Assembly: GCF_000415985.1 (NCBI RefSeq)
Contig: NZ_KE356561.1
Coordinates: 1,878,594-1,942,593, forward strand
Direction: 5' to 3'
DNA length: 64,000 bases
Source: Haloquadratum walsbyi J07HQW2
Lineage (GTDB): Archaea > Halobacteriota > Halobacteria > Halobacteriales > Haloferacaceae
Shown: piece by piece, positions 29,054 to 38,104 of the stretch
Layout of the letters: each line of letters begins with the position of its first letter
Position numbering within the stretch: position 1 is the stretch's first letter
Notes under the pieces: generated by a model
The model's input: the letters and a program-made list of their open reading frames with translations, nothing else
Told to the model about the DNA's origin: nothing
Database searches by the model: none
Program-made: the position numbers and the translations under genes

Positions 29054-29230
29054 TCAGCCAGCATGGTGCTGTTGTGGAAGATCAATATGCTCTCTGATGG
29101 GAATTCCATGCCGCTGGAGGGTGGTAATGAACGTCTCTCGTGACCGGCCTGCGTGGGAAGCTGCTTCTGATAAACTCAATGTTCCACTTCGATATAGCGT
29201 CAATGCCGTTTGTAGCCTATATGTGTACAT
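29054..29230 (-). pseudogene. Remnant of a UPF0175-type antitoxin (C-terminal half only)
   Basis: Reverse strand from the ATG at 29230 encodes 58 residues beginning MYTYRLQTALTLYRSGTLSL, then SEAASHAGRSRETFITTLQR and HGIPIREHI. This is the helix-turn-helix half typical of UPF0175 proteins (ALxLYrxGxlSLxxAAxxAGxSrxxFxxxLxxxGI). The usual N-terminal ribbon-helix half is missing, since an in-frame TGA lies three codons upstream. No DUF3368/PIN toxin gene was found beside it. Interpreted as a decayed toxin-antitoxin leftover in a gene-poor stretch. Confidence 0.6.
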
Positions 29231-29710
29231 TTCGACTCATCTACGGCTATAACTTGACGTATATTAATTGTTTCGTGAGAAAGGTTATCATTAGGTAGTC
29301 AAATCAAGTAAAAACTCGACAAACAAGTGTAATAGTTCTACTTTGTCCCACATTCACATAGTTATTAAACCGTCATATGATGTATCATAAGATTTTGATT
29401 TTAGTTCATCTCGGAGGTTGTCAGCCTCTCTTTGCTCATTTCATATTGATTGCCAGAAAGCCGAAGTTACGACGCCTGCATACTATATATGGTATCTGTA
29501 CTGCGTGCAATAGGTACAATAATGCGAGTTTGAGAGATCGTTTCTATTGGATGTTACATTTCTGCCGGTGCTGCCCGGCTTGTGATCATTGAAATCGTAC
29601 ATCTGGATTTCATTCCCTGTCATTCATTGAGGTGATGTCTAAAGACAACGTAGTGAGCATTCTCACATTAGTCATCCTCAAGACCGTTGCACATTATATT
29701 GTTATATGAT
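29231..29710. other. Gene-poor stretch between the UPF0175 remnant and the small peptide
   Basis: 480 bases, AT-rich, with one open frame (29377-29592) whose product is Cys/His/Arg-rich and unlike haloarchaeal proteins. A small GC-rich hairpin (GCCGG...CCGGC, 29564-29579) is visible. Looks like decayed sequence; no transposase motif seen. Confidence 0.4.
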
Positions 29711-29797
29711 ATGAATCGACAACAAGTACTTGCATTGTTATTGGTTATATTAATGGTCGGCTCCTCAGTCGCATACGGGGCAGCGCTGGTGCTGTGA
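29711..29797 (+). CDS. Candidate 28-residue hydrophobic peptide
   Basis: ATG to TGA encodes MNRQQVLALLLVILMVGSSV followed by AYGAALVL. A basic N-terminus, one hydrophobic helix and a small-residue end resemble a bare signal peptide or single-TM microprotein. Similar very short peptides are annotated in haloarchaea, as far as I recall. The GC-balanced codons within an AT-rich gap argue for selection. Too short for certainty. Confidence 0.45.
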   Translation: MNRQQVLALLLVILMVGSSVAYGAALVL

Positions 29798-29869
29798 TCG
29801 TAGAGAAGAGTAGTCTTCTTTATCAAAACTTAATAAACACAAACGTAGCAAAGAAGCTGAACAGAGGAA

Positions 29870-31678
29870 TTACTCTTCTCCCCAAACGTCACTCAGTGGG
29901 TGAGTGGAACGGTGGCTCTCAGAGTCAGTGTCGTGATTTGAGTTTGATTTATCCGAGTAATCATTTGATCGGGGTGTCGACGATGATTGAGATTCTGTCG
30001 TAGATGCACGCCCTACGGTAGTGGTTGCTTCCTCAAATGAAGGTAGTGTCGGTGTTGAGAGACGATCGACTTGATCACGGAACCACGCTGGCATGTCATT
30101 TTGTGTATTATTAAATAACTTCAACAGTGACGAATCAGCAAGATAGGTGCTGCCGTGATCGTCTGGTGCACGAACAATACGACCACATGCCTGGATAACC
30201 GTCCGAAGTGCTACGCGTCGGTACCACGACCATTTTCCATCCGAAAGTCGGCGACTCACGCGTGAATCAGTCGTATTAAGATATGGCGCTTTGCATATCA
30301 CCTGCCAGCGACAAAGCTCGCCCTGTAAATCCAATGCTTCCTCCATCGTCACAGAGAGGAACACATCCGGACTGTCAGTATTGAGCCATGCTTGGAGTGA
30401 TTCATCACGATTGGTGTTATCGTGTGTTCGGATTCGTGATTCGACCCCTAACTCTGCGAGACGACGGCGGAGTGAGGATTGGATTGCATATGAATGACAA
30501 TGGATGAGCCCCTTTTCATCTGGGTGTGCTGCCATTAGCCGCACGAGCATACGAGTGACCGCTGGAAGCGTCTCATCGCGTTCATCATATGTCATTTTGC
30601 CACAAGTCACATCATACAGCGGTCGATTTGCAACGGGGAATGTATGATCAACATCAACAAGTGCAACCTCAGCGGGGTCAAGTCCGACACCACGGCAGAA
30701 TGACTTTTTATTCAGAATCGTCGCGGACAACAGTGCAAACTGATTCCCACGGTCCCAGACGGTGTGGGAAAGATATCGAGCAGGATCAAGTGGTTTGATT
30801 GCAATCTCGTTGTTGTTACTGTCGTCATCATAATTCTGATCAATAACCCATGTTGTTGTGCTATGTGGGTCGCGAGCATCGGTAATAAACCACCGTAATT
30901 CTGAACGGATTTCTTGCAATCGATCACGACGAGCAGCCTCGCCCGGAGTGAGTTCATCACGATTAGTCAGCGGCTCAATGGAACGCTCACATGCATCAGT
31001 AAGTGTTTCAGCGAAGCGAATCGTCCGGTCAACTGGGTCTGATTCGGCTGTAAGATCGGGGACAGTTAGCTCATCCCAGATTGGAACGGTATTAGCCTGC
31101 AGATTGACAGTTGCATACATTTCTGCCCACTCAGCTAATCCATGTGCTTCATCAATAACAACAACATCGCGCCGTCCAAAAACGTTTGAGCCTGCTGTCT
31201 GCATAAAGTATGCAAGAGTCATTGCAGCGATTCGACGATTCGAAGCGATTGCCCGGTCAGAGAAGTATGGACAGCGGTGTTGAACCGAGCAGTCATATCC
31301 TTGTTCGCGAGCGCACGGGGCACGATTGACAGGAGTCTCTGTCTCACCATTCAAAATACAGGTATAATTTGATTTGCCTCGGATGATATTCAAATCATCT
31401 AATAATGGATCAGCAGCAACGTCGTCAAGCTGTGATACCTGTGGGGTAGTGTAGTATGCATTAATTGCATCAGAAGGTTCAGCGTCAGCGGCTCTGCGTG
31501 CACTACCGGCGATTGCTCGTGCAAGAAGTGACTTACCACTGCCTGTCGGTGCACGAACAAGAACAACGTTGTTTCCCGCGTCGAAAGAATCGCGAATATC
31601 GTTGACTGCTTCCGCTTGCATACCACGGAACGAGGGGGCTGGAAATGATTCGGGAATCCGATCCGGGTCCACGGACAT
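29870..31678 (-). CDS. XPD/DinG-like superfamily 2 DNA helicase with Fe-S cluster
   Basis: 602-residue ATP-dependent helicase. Walker A is APTGSGKS (43-50). Four cysteines (107, 122, 130, 136) lie in the spacing of the XPD 4Fe-4S domain, and the DEAH box is VIDEAHGLAEW (about 174-184). C-terminal helicase motifs include LIHCHSYAIQ, DVFLSVTMEEALDLQG and IQACGRIVRAPDDHG. The last ~80 residues are Ser/Thr/Asp-rich low complexity. Unwinds DNA 5' to 3' by family knowledge; role in repair not specified. Close to rad3-like annotations in haloarchaea. Confidence 0.92.
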   Translation of the reverse strand: MSVDPDRIPESFPAPSFRGMQAEAVNDIRDSFDAGNNVVLVRAPTGSGKSLLARAIAGSARRAADAEPSDAINAYYTTPQVSQLDDVAADPLLDDLNIIRGKSNYTCILNGETETPVNRAPCAREQGYDCSVQHRCPYFSDRAIASNRRIAAMTLAYFMQTAGSNVFGRRDVVVIDEAHGLAEWAEMYATVNLQANTVPIWDELTVPDLTAESDPVDRTIRFAETLTDACERSIEPLTNRDELTPGEAARRDRLQEIRSELRWFITDARDPHSTTTWVIDQNYDDDSNNNEIAIKPLDPARYLSHTVWDRGNQFALLSATILNKKSFCRGVGLDPAEVALVDVDHTFPVANRPLYDVTCGKMTYDERDETLPAVTRMLVRLMAAHPDEKGLIHCHSYAIQSSLRRRLAELGVESRIRTHDNTNRDESLQAWLNTDSPDVFLSVTMEEALDLQGELCRWQVICKAPYLNTTDSRVSRRLSDGKWSWYRRVALRTVIQACGRIVRAPDDHGSTYLADSSLLKLFNNTQNDMPAWFRDQVDRLSTPTLPSFEEATTTVGRASTTESQSSSTPRSNDYSDKSNSNHDTDSESHRSTHPLSDVWGEE

Positions 31679-31730
31679 TCTCTGTTGTTAGTATATAAAA
31701 GTCTTCTAAACAATCACTAATCCAAATTAA

Positions 31731-31934
31731 TCACAGTGCATTGACGTCATCGCTCGTGACGACTCGATCACTTGGGAGTTGTTCGATACAGTCATGACAC
31801 AGAAAGAATTCACCACCATCATCAAGCACGATTGTCATCCCACCGGTTGGATCAGTCTCGAATGACCAAAGATCGCCAATCCCACCGGCAATACGGACAG
31901 GTCGCCCACACGTCTCACACGACTGAGTTGCCAT
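31731..31934 (-). CDS. Small zinc-ribbon-like protein (67 aa)
   Basis: From the ATG at 31934: MATQSCETCGRPVRIAGGIG, ending with LCHDCIEQLP and an acidic tail. The two CxxC pairs (CETC and CHDC) would bind one zinc. The longer frame to 32072 adds basic residues from the spacer and is rejected. Follows the helicase promoter side, transcribed toward it. Function unknown; haloarchaea encode many such microproteins. Confidence 0.75.
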   Translation of the reverse strand: MATQSCETCGRPVRIAGGIGDLWSFETDPTGGMTIVLDDGGEFFLCHDCIEQLPSDRVVTSDDVNAL

Positions 31935-32299
31935 GGTATGGTTATTGATGCAATCAATAAACAGCCTCCGGTGAGAGTCCGAATCAAGAATCATTAACAG
32001 GGTGGGAGTGAAGCGTATAATATGCACCCTTGCCCGCCGATCGCGGCATATACACACATTCGTGCCGAGCAAACTGCGTGTGTGGGGGCGTGGACATGCA
32101 GATATTACTCACCACTGTGTTCAGTAAATTCTGAATCATGTCCACGCGCTACCCGGTCTATACCCGTATTTCCACATCGGATATGTTGTCGGAGCTATAA
32201 CTATAATCGCTCAAGCACTCAATCAGGACAGTGCGAAGCATTGAGTCACACAGAGTGGGAACGAATCATACAGATTACTGACGACCGGGCAGCACGCTG
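31935..32299. other. Divergent spacer with GC-rich inverted repeats; possible structured RNA
   Basis: 365 bases. The part 32030-32170 is notably GC-richer than other spacers and holds a perfect 11-base inverted repeat, GCGTGGACATG (32088-32098) and CATGTCCACGC (32137-32147). Inside it is a second hairpin TTCAG/CTGAA (32120-32135). CGGCA/TGCCG lies to its left. A frame at 32022-32300 is open but basic and Cys/His/Ser-rich, so unlikely coding. Confidence 0.45.
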
Positions 32300-33049
32300 A
32301 TGGCTCGGTCAAGTGCTCATGCAGGGACAGAATCGGGACCATATGGTGATACATGGGTATATGAAAGCATCATTGGGGCGTTGCCAGGGATTGAACTGTC
32401 CGATGGTGAGGCGATTGCACTACAACTCGTGTTATTTGAAGTTGCGGTAATTGTGTTATCGATTGGATACGGCATTGAATCAGCGATTCTACCAGGGACT
32501 GTGGCAGTTTTTGAGGCAGCTGTTGGCAGTGGTGCAATGCAGCGACTGGGTCGTGGGACACGTGATCTTGATCTTCCACAATCATACCGTCAGTTCTTAT
32601 TTGGATCGAGTATCGAGGTTGTCCTTGGCGTATTAGCGTTTGTTGCGCTCGTGACACATCTGTTCGTATTTGATCCGCGAGGAGTCGGTATGACGATTAT
32701 CGAGTCTTTTCTTGGAGAGAATCCGCCGATTCTTGTCGTATACCTCACTCTTCTGATTCTTTGGGACCTTTGTTACCGGATTGGAACGTCGTGGTGGGCT
32801 GCTGTTGTTGCCCTCTGGCGATCATGGCGATATGAGTTTGACCCCGAGACTGCCAGTAAATTGCGACGTCTTGATGCACTCAATGCTGGATTTGGATTAG
32901 TGCAGGTTGCCATGGTTCCGTTTGTGATCGACCGACCGGTGTTGCTCATCGCAGTTGGAGGTCACGTGCTTGCTGTTATTGGTGTATCCCTCGCTGCACT
33001 GGTGACGATTGATGAAATAGACGTACCAACAGCGCAAGGAAATACCTGA
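32300..33049 (+). CDS. Multi-pass membrane protein of unknown function
   Basis: 249 residues with about six hydrophobic helices: 45-65, 70-80 region, 105-125, 150-165, 205-222 and 225-240. A conserved-looking LGENPPILVVYLTLLILWDL block and an RYEFDPETASKLRRLDALN cytoplasmic loop lie between helices 4 and 5. No transporter or enzyme signature recognised. It matches the kind of haloarchaea-specific membrane DUF found beside helicase genes. An inverted repeat followed by a T run lies 1-60 bases after the stop. Confidence 0.8.
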   Translation: MARSSAHAGTESGPYGDTWVYESIIGALPGIELSDGEAIALQLVLFEVAVIVLSIGYGIESAILPGTVAVFEAAVGSGAMQRLGRGTRDLDLPQSYRQFLFGSSIEVVLGVLAFVALVTHLFVFDPRGVGMTIIESFLGENPPILVVYLTLLILWDLCYRIGTSWWAAVVALWRSWRYEFDPETASKLRRLDALNAGFGLVQVAMVPFVIDRPVLLIAVGGHVLAVIGVSLAALVTIDEIDVPTAQGNT

Positions 33050-33050
33050 G

Positions 33051-33116
33051 ACTGTATACTCGATCTTATGATATCAAAAATGTCGATATTTGAATACAGT
33101 ATGACTCTTTTTTATC
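33051..33116 (+). terminator. Possible terminator after the membrane-protein gene
   Basis: ACTGTAT (33051-33057) and ATACAGT (33094-33100) form a 7-base inverted repeat followed by CTTTTTT at 33107-33113. Archaeal terminators often rely on the T run alone, so the hairpin may be incidental. Confidence 0.3.
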
Positions 33117-33224
33117 AAGCTGATGTGGAACAACGCCGAGAAATGACGGTAGATAGCGGCAGATAATCACATATGATGACAGAATAGGCGATATGAATAA
33201 TTGCATCCACCTAATATTGTAATT

Positions 33225-34217
33225 GTGGCCCGTCCGCTTCGCTTTCGATACGCCCCTTGGGAATGGAGTCAAAGCCAGGTAGAGGAGAAACTCTATCGTG
33301 ATCTTGATCAGAATCTTGGGGCAACACGACGTCAACCATGGTTTAAATCACCACCAACATACACAGGTACCCGATTTGAGATGGACAACGGTGATATGGC
33401 ACTATTCGCATGGAATGATACAGAAGCTTACTGGCTTGGGAACACGGAGACACCAAAAGCACTCTGGCGAACTGACAAATATGGATTTGACGCCGTTGAT
33501 GATGCTATCTCGCGATGGGCAACCCGAGAGTTAACTGCGCAGCTGCACGCCGAAAGTCCGTGGCTCGAATCGTATCCACATCTTTCATGGTTTTTTCTAC
33601 CAGTGTTCCTCTCGAAGGATGGTCGTGAGACAACGCGGACTTTTTTCAAAGACCATGCAGCGGGATTTCCTGACGCATCGTATGAGGATGTCTTGGAGTT
33701 TTATGAGGCGGTTGTCCGGACACGTGTGCTTGATCAATGGCGGGAAGTGATGGCTGGAAAGCTGGGAACATCCGAATATCTTGATTTAATCCGGATGACT
33801 GCAGCAATGGGAGAGTTCAATGTTGCATATCTACTGGATAATGCTGGATACGATATCGAGCCCGAGATAACTGTATCGACAGGGCATGCAATTGATTATC
33901 GCGCAGAAGATGATGAAACAGCAACCCTTGTTGAAGTAACGAGACCAACGCCAACAGCAAAACGAACGGCAGGTACGCCGATTGCAGCGGTACGAGATAC
34001 AGCGCAAACAAAGTCAAGAGGTCAATTGAAAGCTCATGGTGGAGATATCGTATTGTTTGTTGATTGTTCATCATTTCCGGATGATGAGTGGAAACGGATC
34101 ATTGCAGAGAAGCCATCTGTCCATCATCAACCAGCCGTAGTCTATCGGATCCGACCATCAGGTCACGTCTCAGGATATATGAACGGAGAAGTTCCGCTTG
34201 AATTATCAGAGATTTGA
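33225..34217 (+). CDS. DUF5784-type haloarchaeal protein
   Basis: 330 residues from the GTG at 33225, giving (M)ARPLRFRYAPWEWS. An upstream TTG at 33201 is less likely. Soluble, with Trp/Tyr/Phe-rich middle (YPHLSWFFLPVFLSKDG) and a C-terminal alpha/beta part. The C-terminal segment IDYRAEDDETATLVEVTRPTP followed by GDIVLFVDCSSFPDDEW loosely recalls a PD-(D/E)xK nuclease core, but this is speculation. I recall the family as DUF5784; function unknown. Confidence 0.7.
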   Translation: MARPLRFRYAPWEWSQSQVEEKLYRDLDQNLGATRRQPWFKSPPTYTGTRFEMDNGDMALFAWNDTEAYWLGNTETPKALWRTDKYGFDAVDDAISRWATRELTAQLHAESPWLESYPHLSWFFLPVFLSKDGRETTRTFFKDHAAGFPDASYEDVLEFYEAVVRTRVLDQWREVMAGKLGTSEYLDLIRMTAAMGEFNVAYLLDNAGYDIEPEITVSTGHAIDYRAEDDETATLVEVTRPTPTAKRTAGTPIAAVRDTAQTKSRGQLKAHGGDIVLFVDCSSFPDDEWKRIIAEKPSVHHQPAVVYRIRPSGHVSGYMNGEVPLELSEI

Positions 34218-34328
34218 TAAGTGATTTAGTATACGGATATCTCTCTGAATGATTCTGATGTCACATCAAATAAGAAAGTGAAAATGCAAAGCCGCTCTTG
34301 ATAAATACTCAAATAGTTTTCATCCAGA

Positions 34329-34613
34329 CTAGAACGACACTTGCTGTGGTCCGTCTTCGCCGGTCGCATACGCATCGCGATCACTGTAATATCGACGACC
34401 AACAGCCTCGTGCCCAAGCCCACAGAGAAGTGCTGATTGTGCGTCACTTGGACAGGTATATGTCTCTGATCCAGCACGAGTCAACACTTCGCCAAGTTTC
34501 GCAGTGCCATTTGGAAGTTCAATCGTTTCCTCACCATATGCCTCGACAAGATCTTCGGTCGTTGCTGGGAACTTGTGTCCGTCAATTAACTCATTAGTAT
34601 GATTCAGTCTCAT
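34329..34613 (-). CDS. DUF5789-type small protein
   Basis: 94 residues. MRLNHTNELIDGHKFPATTEDLVEAYG and the C-terminal SDRDAYATGEDGPQQVSF are hallmarks of a short haloarchaeal family I know as DUF5789. The middle ELPNGTAKLGEVLTRAGSETY suggests a compact helical fold. No enzyme signature. Divergent from the PHP gene. Confidence 0.75.
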   Translation of the reverse strand: MRLNHTNELIDGHKFPATTEDLVEAYGEETIELPNGTAKLGEVLTRAGSETYTCPSDAQSALLCGLGHEAVGRRYYSDRDAYATGEDGPQQVSF

Positions 34614-34751
34614 TATGATCGAGTTATTTCACTGAGAGTTTTTAATGGTTTTCAATGATAAACTATAGATTCTATAGAGACCTTAATTATCATTAATGTA
34701 ATCAACGACACGTGGCAGAAAGGATATTATACGTCCGCATCTATCGTCTGC

Positions 34752-35573
34752 ATGACAACTGACAGCGTTGAGACGACCACTCCATCTGCGGATCTCCATA
34801 TACATACAACCGCTTCAGATGGGATTTTAACGGTTGAAGAGCTCCCGAAGGTTGCACACAAAGCAGACGTCGATACCATTGCCGTCACTGACCACGATCG
34901 AGTTCATCCTGAACTTACTGCCCCTGTGTCAACCCATGATTCTGTGACGATTATCCGTGGAATTGAACTCCGGGTCAGTACGAGTGATCAGCGATTAGAC
35001 CTGCTTGGGTATGCTGTGAGACAAACAGATTCGCTCATGGAACTCACAAACTCAATTCAGCAAAATCGAAAAGAACGCGGTGCAGCAATGATTGATGCTG
35101 TCGAATCATATCTTGATGTCACCCTCGATATCGATATTCGTGAGGGATTGGGTCGCCCTGACATTGCACGGGCGATACATGAAAGCGACGCAGCATATGA
35201 TTATTCCGATGCGTTCGGTGAGGTAATTGGATCAGGTGACCCTTGCTATATCCAGCGAGATATTCCATCATTCGAGACAGGAGCTGCAGTGCTTTCCGAT
35301 GCATGTGCAGTCGTTGGGCTTGCACATCCATTTCGATACCCGGACCCGGATGCAGCACTTGAGTATGCAAAGAAACTAGACGCTGTCGAGCGGTATTATG
35401 CATATGGTAATCAGAATGCTGACCACGCTGACCCAGCAGATATTGAAGATATTGCAGCAGACAATGATTTGCTTCTTATTGGTGGGTCGGATGCTCATGA
35501 CCGAACTATCGGTGTCACCGGACCGCCACCAACCGCATTCGAGCCGTTTGCAACACAGATATCATATAATTGA
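34752..35573 (+). CDS. PHP-domain metal-dependent phosphoesterase
   Basis: 273 residues with the PHP metal ligands: ADLHIHTTASDG (HxH, about 14-25), AVTDHDRVHPE, a central Glu in RGIELR, a His in VGLAHPFRYP, and GGSDAHDRT near the end. The family includes histidinol phosphatase-like enzymes, nucleases and the 3',5'-nucleoside bisphosphate phosphatases; the short single-domain form here fits a phosphoesterase. The substrate cannot be deduced and the neighbours do not help. Confidence 0.88.
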   Translation: MTTDSVETTTPSADLHIHTTASDGILTVEELPKVAHKADVDTIAVTDHDRVHPELTAPVSTHDSVTIIRGIELRVSTSDQRLDLLGYAVRQTDSLMELTNSIQQNRKERGAAMIDAVESYLDVTLDIDIREGLGRPDIARAIHESDAAYDYSDAFGEVIGSGDPCYIQRDIPSFETGAAVLSDACAVVGLAHPFRYPDPDAALEYAKKLDAVERYYAYGNQNADHADPADIEDIAADNDLLLIGGSDAHDRTIGVTGPPPTAFEPFATQISYN

Positions 35574-35750
35574 ATGAGACCGATCTATTATCATATTATT
35601 TATACTATGATCAGAATATCTCAGTTGAGTGGTATTAATACACTTGCTCATTGATGGCATGGTTCAGTCTTAAAATGATAAGTGAAATTTCATTACTTGA
35701 CTTCTCGACAGTAGGCTTAAATCGTAAGGGAAGTTAATATACAAATAGTA

Positions 35751-35915
35751 ATGAAGTGCCATTATTGCGACCAAGAGGCGGCATATGCCGCTGAGAAGGA
35801 TGGAATCAAGCTCGGTCTCTGCGAGCGGCACTTCCGACAACGCGTTGAAGAACTCGCAGATTCCGAGGAACTAGCTGCCCTTCGAGAGCAGATTGATATC
35901 GATCGAACCGAGTAA
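35751..35915 (+). CDS. 54-residue zinc-ribbon-like microprotein (DUF6757 type)
   Basis: ATG to TAA encodes MKCHYCDQEAAYAAEKDG, then LCERHFRQRVEELADSEEL and an acidic tail. The CxxC and Cx2H pair would bind one zinc. It closely fits a conserved haloarchaeal microprotein family that I recall as DUF6757. Codon use and acidic tail are normal for the genome. Function unknown. Confidence 0.8.
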   Translation: MKCHYCDQEAAYAAEKDGIKLGLCERHFRQRVEELADSEELAALREQIDIDRTE

Positions 35916-36154
35916 TACTATCAAAACCGGGACCAACAGTACTACGCATATACTGAAGTATGCTGATGGTGAACCGTCACAACTGATATCATTTCCTGCG
36001 GCGGATATCTGTAATTTCTCATTACATCAGAAGACAGGAGTGACATCTCATATTGAGTAACAGCAAATTTTGAATAAACGGTTAAAATACAGGATCGACT
36101 ATCGTATGCATGTACTAGTAGTATTGAATCTTGTAAAGAGTCATTTTCGGATTG

Positions 36155-36673
36155 TTACAGTATGCGACCTGAAATAAGGAATAATCCAGCAAGAGCGCAC
36201 TCAAAGGTGACAGTTCCAGCCGCAGACAGTGTAATAAATTGTCGATCATTCATTTCAGCAAATCCTGCGGGTACAGTAAGCATTCCACGAGTAAATAGTA
36301 ATGCATTGCTGACTGGAACAACAAGCGGACCCCAGCGGTCAAACCATCCGTCGAATCGCTCAATTTTGGACTCCCCGATCCGAAACCACGATTTCTGGAG
36401 GAGATACTCACGGCCGCCCCGCTGTGCAAGTTTAAATAATGTATATTGACCAATTGTCGCACCCACGACTGCAACCCCAATAATAGGGATAACAGCATCG
36501 TCACCGAGCAATAATAATGATCCAGGGACGATGAACTCACTTGGCATGAAGTACATCAACATTGCCCCCTCAAGCACGAATACAGCGAGTAGGGCGATAT
36601 AAGCCCACTCTGACTCAAGAAGTGCCACCAGTTGCGGAGGCATTGACTCAAGTTGCAGCGGGAGTACTAACAT
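36155..36673 (-). CDS. DedA / SNARE-associated (VTT) family membrane protein
   Basis: 172 residues with 4-5 hydrophobic segments. The DedA hallmarks are visible: an N-terminal acidic FVLEGAMLMYFMPSE re-entrant region with P-S-E, GATIGQYTLFKLAQRGG, and the FTRGMLTVPAGFAEM box (about 128-142). Family members act as lipid scramblases or flippases and in membrane homeostasis. Slightly short for the family (usually about 200). Monocistronic by context. Confidence 0.85.
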   Translation of the reverse strand: MLVLPLQLESMPPQLVALLESEWAYIALLAVFVLEGAMLMYFMPSEFIVPGSLLLLGDDAVIPIIGVAVVGATIGQYTLFKLAQRGGREYLLQKSWFRIGESKIERFDGWFDRWGPLVVPVSNALLFTRGMLTVPAGFAEMNDRQFITLSAAGTVTFECALAGLFLISGRIL

Positions 36674-36792
36674 TGATTCACATTATGATTGAGAGCCACA
36701 AACTCGTTTCGTTCTAATTAGGACAAACTGTCTTATGTGATAATTATCTGAGTGTACTCAAAGGTATTTTTCTGGCACTGAGAGCGATGCGG

Positions 36793-36800
36793 CTTTTTTA
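36793..36800 (+). promoter_or_regulatory. TATA-like box of hemB
   Basis: CTTTTTTA 21-28 bases before the hemB ATG, fitting a leaderless haloarchaeal promoter. Position-based call. Confidence 0.4.
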
Positions 36801-36820
36801 CTTCGGATCGAATATAAATT

Positions 36821-37807
36821 ATGAATATCGAATTGACTGACCGCCCGCGCAGACTGCGCCGAGACGGGATTCGATCACTCGTCAGTGAGACCAACGTAAC
36901 TGCTCAAGATCTTGTTGCACCCGTATTTGTCGATGCAACGACGTCGAAACGAATTCCAATCGAATCGATGCCAGGGCACGAACGCGTTCCAATTGAGGAG
37001 GCAGTGACACGCGTCGAAGAGATCCGTGAAACCGGTGTTGAAGCAGTCATAGTGTTTGGAATCCCAAGTGAGAAAGATGAACGTGGGTCACGTGCATGGG
37101 CTGATGATGGCGTTGTTCAACAGGCTGTGCATCGCATAACGGCTGAGACAGATGCATACGTCATTACTGATATCTGTTTATGTGAGTATACGACACACGG
37201 TCACTGTGGAGTTGTCGAATCTGATGCAGCGACTGATCCGACACTGACAGTCAAAAATGACCCAACACTCGATTTATTGGCAAAGACAGCCGTTTCACAT
37301 GCCGAGGCAGGAGCGGAAATGGTAGCGCCAAGTTCAATGACCGATGGCATGATCACCGCGATTCGAACTGAATTGGATGAAACAGGAAATACAGATATTC
37401 CAATCATGTCGTATGCTGCAAAGTATGAAAGTGCATTCTATGGTCCATTTCGTGATGCGGCTGATGGGGCACCGTCATTCGGCGACCGGCGGCATTATCA
37501 AATGGACCCAGCAAATAGCCAGGAAGCGAAGCGAGAGGTCCAACTTGATGTTGAGGCGGGTGCTGATGTGTTAATGGTCAAACCAGCACTTGCATATCTT
37601 GATATTGTTAATACCGTATCCTCAACGTTTGATCGACCAGTCGCAGCATACAACGTATCTGGGGAATATTCGATGATTCACGCTGCTGCTGACCGTGGTT
37701 GGGTTGATCTAGAGACAACGGCTCTTGAATCACTCATTGCCATGAAACGGGCGGGGGCTGATTTGATTATTACGTATTTCGCTGAAACACTTGCAGATCA
37801 ACTCTGA
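36821..37807 (+). CDS. hemB: Porphobilinogen synthase (delta-aminolevulinic acid dehydratase)
   Basis: Condenses two ALA molecules to porphobilinogen. 328 residues. The zinc-site cysteines of the Zn-dependent class are present (Cys119, Cys121, Cys129 in DICLCEYTTHGHCG). The Schiff-base lysines are Lys201 (SYAAKYESAFYG) and Lys254 (LMVKPALAYLD). Separated from hemL by amt-glnK. The ALA used here comes from the glutamate (C5) pathway, since hemL is present. Confidence 0.97.
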   Translation: MNIELTDRPRRLRRDGIRSLVSETNVTAQDLVAPVFVDATTSKRIPIESMPGHERVPIEEAVTRVEEIRETGVEAVIVFGIPSEKDERGSRAWADDGVVQQAVHRITAETDAYVITDICLCEYTTHGHCGVVESDAATDPTLTVKNDPTLDLLAKTAVSHAEAGAEMVAPSSMTDGMITAIRTELDETGNTDIPIMSYAAKYESAFYGPFRDAADGAPSFGDRRHYQMDPANSQEAKREVQLDVEAGADVLMVKPALAYLDIVNTVSSTFDRPVAAYNVSGEYSMIHAAADRGWVDLETTALESLIAMKRAGADLIITYFAETLADQL

Positions 37808-38104
37808 ACTCTAATAGATGGTTGCGCGCTAGCGCATGCGAGTGTATATGATAAAAAATTATCAAAACGTATGTCCATATTTTCGTTTATATTCTCTGTA
37901 TTTCTGGATGGATTATGTCCTTATATACGTTATATTTCTTCCTAAATTGAGCATTCGTAAACTACGACATTAGATTATATTATGTTTTAAACTGTAGGGT
38001 TTATAAGGTTCTGTTACCAGACTATCTGTTGTGACATACAGTGCAAATCATTGCTATTACGACGTATTGGTAAACAAATGTGCGTTTCACATGGCAGGTG
38101 AGAA

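Noticed and set aside
29377..29592. 71-codon frame with CxxC-like patterns
   Set aside because: Cys spacing is irregular and the surroundings are decayed sequence; not a convincing zinc protein.
32022..32300. 92-codon frame before the membrane-protein gene
   Set aside because: Cys/Arg/Ser-rich product, overlaps inverted repeats; more likely a structured spacer.
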